Of a stretch of 13,614 bases of DNA, positions 12,746 through 13,614 are shown one piece after another (within the stretch, counting starts at the first letter, position 1; each line of letters begins with the position of its first letter). The DNA comes from CAYJBP01 sp964368605. GTDB taxonomy: Bacteria; Bacillota; Dehalobacteriia; UBA4068. A program made the translations under genes and the position numbers. The DNA lies in assembly GCA_964368605.1 (NCBI GenBank), contig CAYJBP010000067.1, positions 1 to 13,614 of the forward strand, read 5' to 3'. The notes under the pieces are model-generated. The model did no database searches. It saw nothing but the letters and a program-made list of their open reading frames with translations, and was not told the DNA's origin.

Positions 12746-13614
12746 ATGACAAAAATTATTATTGACGGCGAAAGTTTAAGCCTACAAGATGTGGCTGCTG
12801 TAGCCAGGCAAAATGTGCAAGTGGAGCTTAGCGAAGATGCTAAAGGCAAGATTAATAGGGCACGCAAGGTTATCGAAGATGCCTGCGCCAGCAAAAAAGT
12901 AGTTTATGGTGTAAACACCGGTTTTGGTGAATTTGCCGATGTAATTATTGCTCCCGACCGCTTGCAGGAATTGCAAAAGCGCTTGATTTTATCCGATGCA
13001 GTTGGTATTGGCCAACCTTTTGACACCGAAGTAGTTAGGGCTTTAATCTTATTAAGAATTAATGCCTTGGCCAAAGGTTTTTCGGGGATTAGATTAAGCA
13101 CTGTTGAAACTTTAGTTGATATGTTGAATAAGGGTATTCATCCAATTGTGCCGGAAAAAGGTTCTGTTGGTTCCAGCGGCGATTTATGCCCCTTAGCCCA
13201 TATGGTAATGCCGATGATTGGTTTAGGCGAAGCCGAGTATCAAGGCGAGATTATGGACGGTGCTGAAGCTATGGCTAAAGCCGGCCTGGAAATTGTTACC
13301 TTACAAGCCAAAGAAGGTTTAGCCTTAATTAACGGTACTTGTGCGATGATGGCGGTGGCCAGCTTAGCTACCTATGATGCTTTGGCTATTAGCAAATTGG
13401 CCGATATTAGCGCCTCGATGACTACCGAAGCTGTACGTGGTATTATCGATGCCTTTGATGCCCAAATCCATGCCGTACGCCCGCATAGCGGCCAAATTAA
13501 TTCGGCTGCTAATTTGCGTACTATTTTAAAAGATAGCAAATTAGTTGCTCATCAAGGCGAATTCCATACCCAAGATGCCTATAGCATTCGCTGCACCCCT
13601 CAAATTCATGGCGG
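12746..13614 (+). CDS. hutH: Histidine ammonia-lyase family (MIO) enzyme, partial at the right edge
   Basis: This gene is open to the window end; 289 complete codons are visible of about 500 usual for the family. Enzymes of this kind remove ammonia from histidine to give urocanate, or from aromatic amino acids, using an MIO cofactor made from an internal Ala-Ser-Gly. The family frame is clear: Y54 in VVYGVNTGFG, a GSVG-SSG-DLCPLAH cofactor region with the triad at 143-145, N196 in LINGT, and QDAYSIRC (Y279, R282). Two points are odd. The triad is Ser-Ser-Gly. The position that is His83 in the Pseudomonas enzyme, in its LSHAAG, is Asp84 here (LSDAVG). I therefore call the family with confidence but the substrate less so. 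The ATG follows TGGAG at nine bases. The gene is divergent from feoA; no other hut gene is visible. Confidence 0.88.
   Translation, partial: MTKIIIDGESLSLQDVAAVARQNVQVELSEDAKGKINRARKVIEDACASKKVVYGVNTGFGEFADVIIAPDRLQELQKRLILSDAVGIGQPFDTEVVRALILLRINALAKGFSGIRLSTVETLVDMLNKGIHPIVPEKGSVGSSGDLCPLAHMVMPMIGLGEAEYQGEIMDGAEAMAKAGLEIVTLQAKEGLALINGTCAMMAVASLATYDALAISKLADISASMTTEAVRGIIDAFDAQIHAVRPHSGQINSAANLRTILKDSKLVAHQGEFHTQDAYSIRCTPQIHG

Noticed and set aside
12637..13101. Minus-strand open frames of 64-85 codons over the start of the ammonia-lyase gene.
   Set aside because: They oppose a clear family member with conserved motifs, and none has a ribosome site or recognisable product.

Overview
The window reads as a low-GC anaerobic member of the Bacillota (Firmicutes), probably Clostridia or a relative. 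The evidence is strong AGGAGG-type ribosome sites, sigma-A-type promoters, a T-box riboswitch ahead of thrS, a YtxC-family gene directly upstream of thrS (an arrangement known from spore-forming Firmicutes), an oxygen-sensitive two-subunit class I fumarase, an aldo/keto reductase with ferredoxin-like clusters, and a ferrous iron (Feo) uptake operon. The genus cannot be fixed from the sequence.

Region 1 (1-2152, minus strand) is the 5' part of one very long gene that runs off the left edge. It has at least 717 codons, a GTG start, no stop and no recognised family. The product has a basic N-terminus, a coiled-coil segment, an acidic low-complexity middle, and 20-residue Ala/Glu-rich helical repeats encoded by nearly identical 60-bp tandem repeats at the window edge.

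Region 2 (2343-3671, plus) holds a small unrecognised membrane protein and a YtxC-like protein. Region 3 (3672-9802, plus) starts with a consensus promoter and a complete threonine T-box leader. It continues with thrS, a YitT-family membrane protein, fumarase/tartrate dehydratase alpha and beta subunits, an iron-sulfur aldo/keto reductase, and a small protein made of two tandem helix-turn-helix units. Gaps are 9-22 bp up to the reductase and 69 bp before the HTH gene, and I see no internal terminator. The T-box may therefore set expression of more than thrS. A strong, apparently bidirectional terminator at 9881-9920 closes the region.

Region 4 (9990-12615, minus) is a feo operon: feoA, feoB and a 50-residue FeoB-associated Cys-rich membrane protein. 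It has a consensus promoter whose -10 lies inside a palindrome typical of a metalloregulator operator. Region 5 (12746-end, plus) is a divergent histidine ammonia-lyase family gene, cut by the window edge. A 12-bp palindrome lies just upstream. The gene carries substitutions in the MIO triad context and at a substrate-selectivity position.

No mobile element, CRISPR array, tRNA or rRNA was seen. The least explained items are the long repeat protein, the membrane protein divergent from it, the tandem HTH protein, and the altered active site of the ammonia-lyase.
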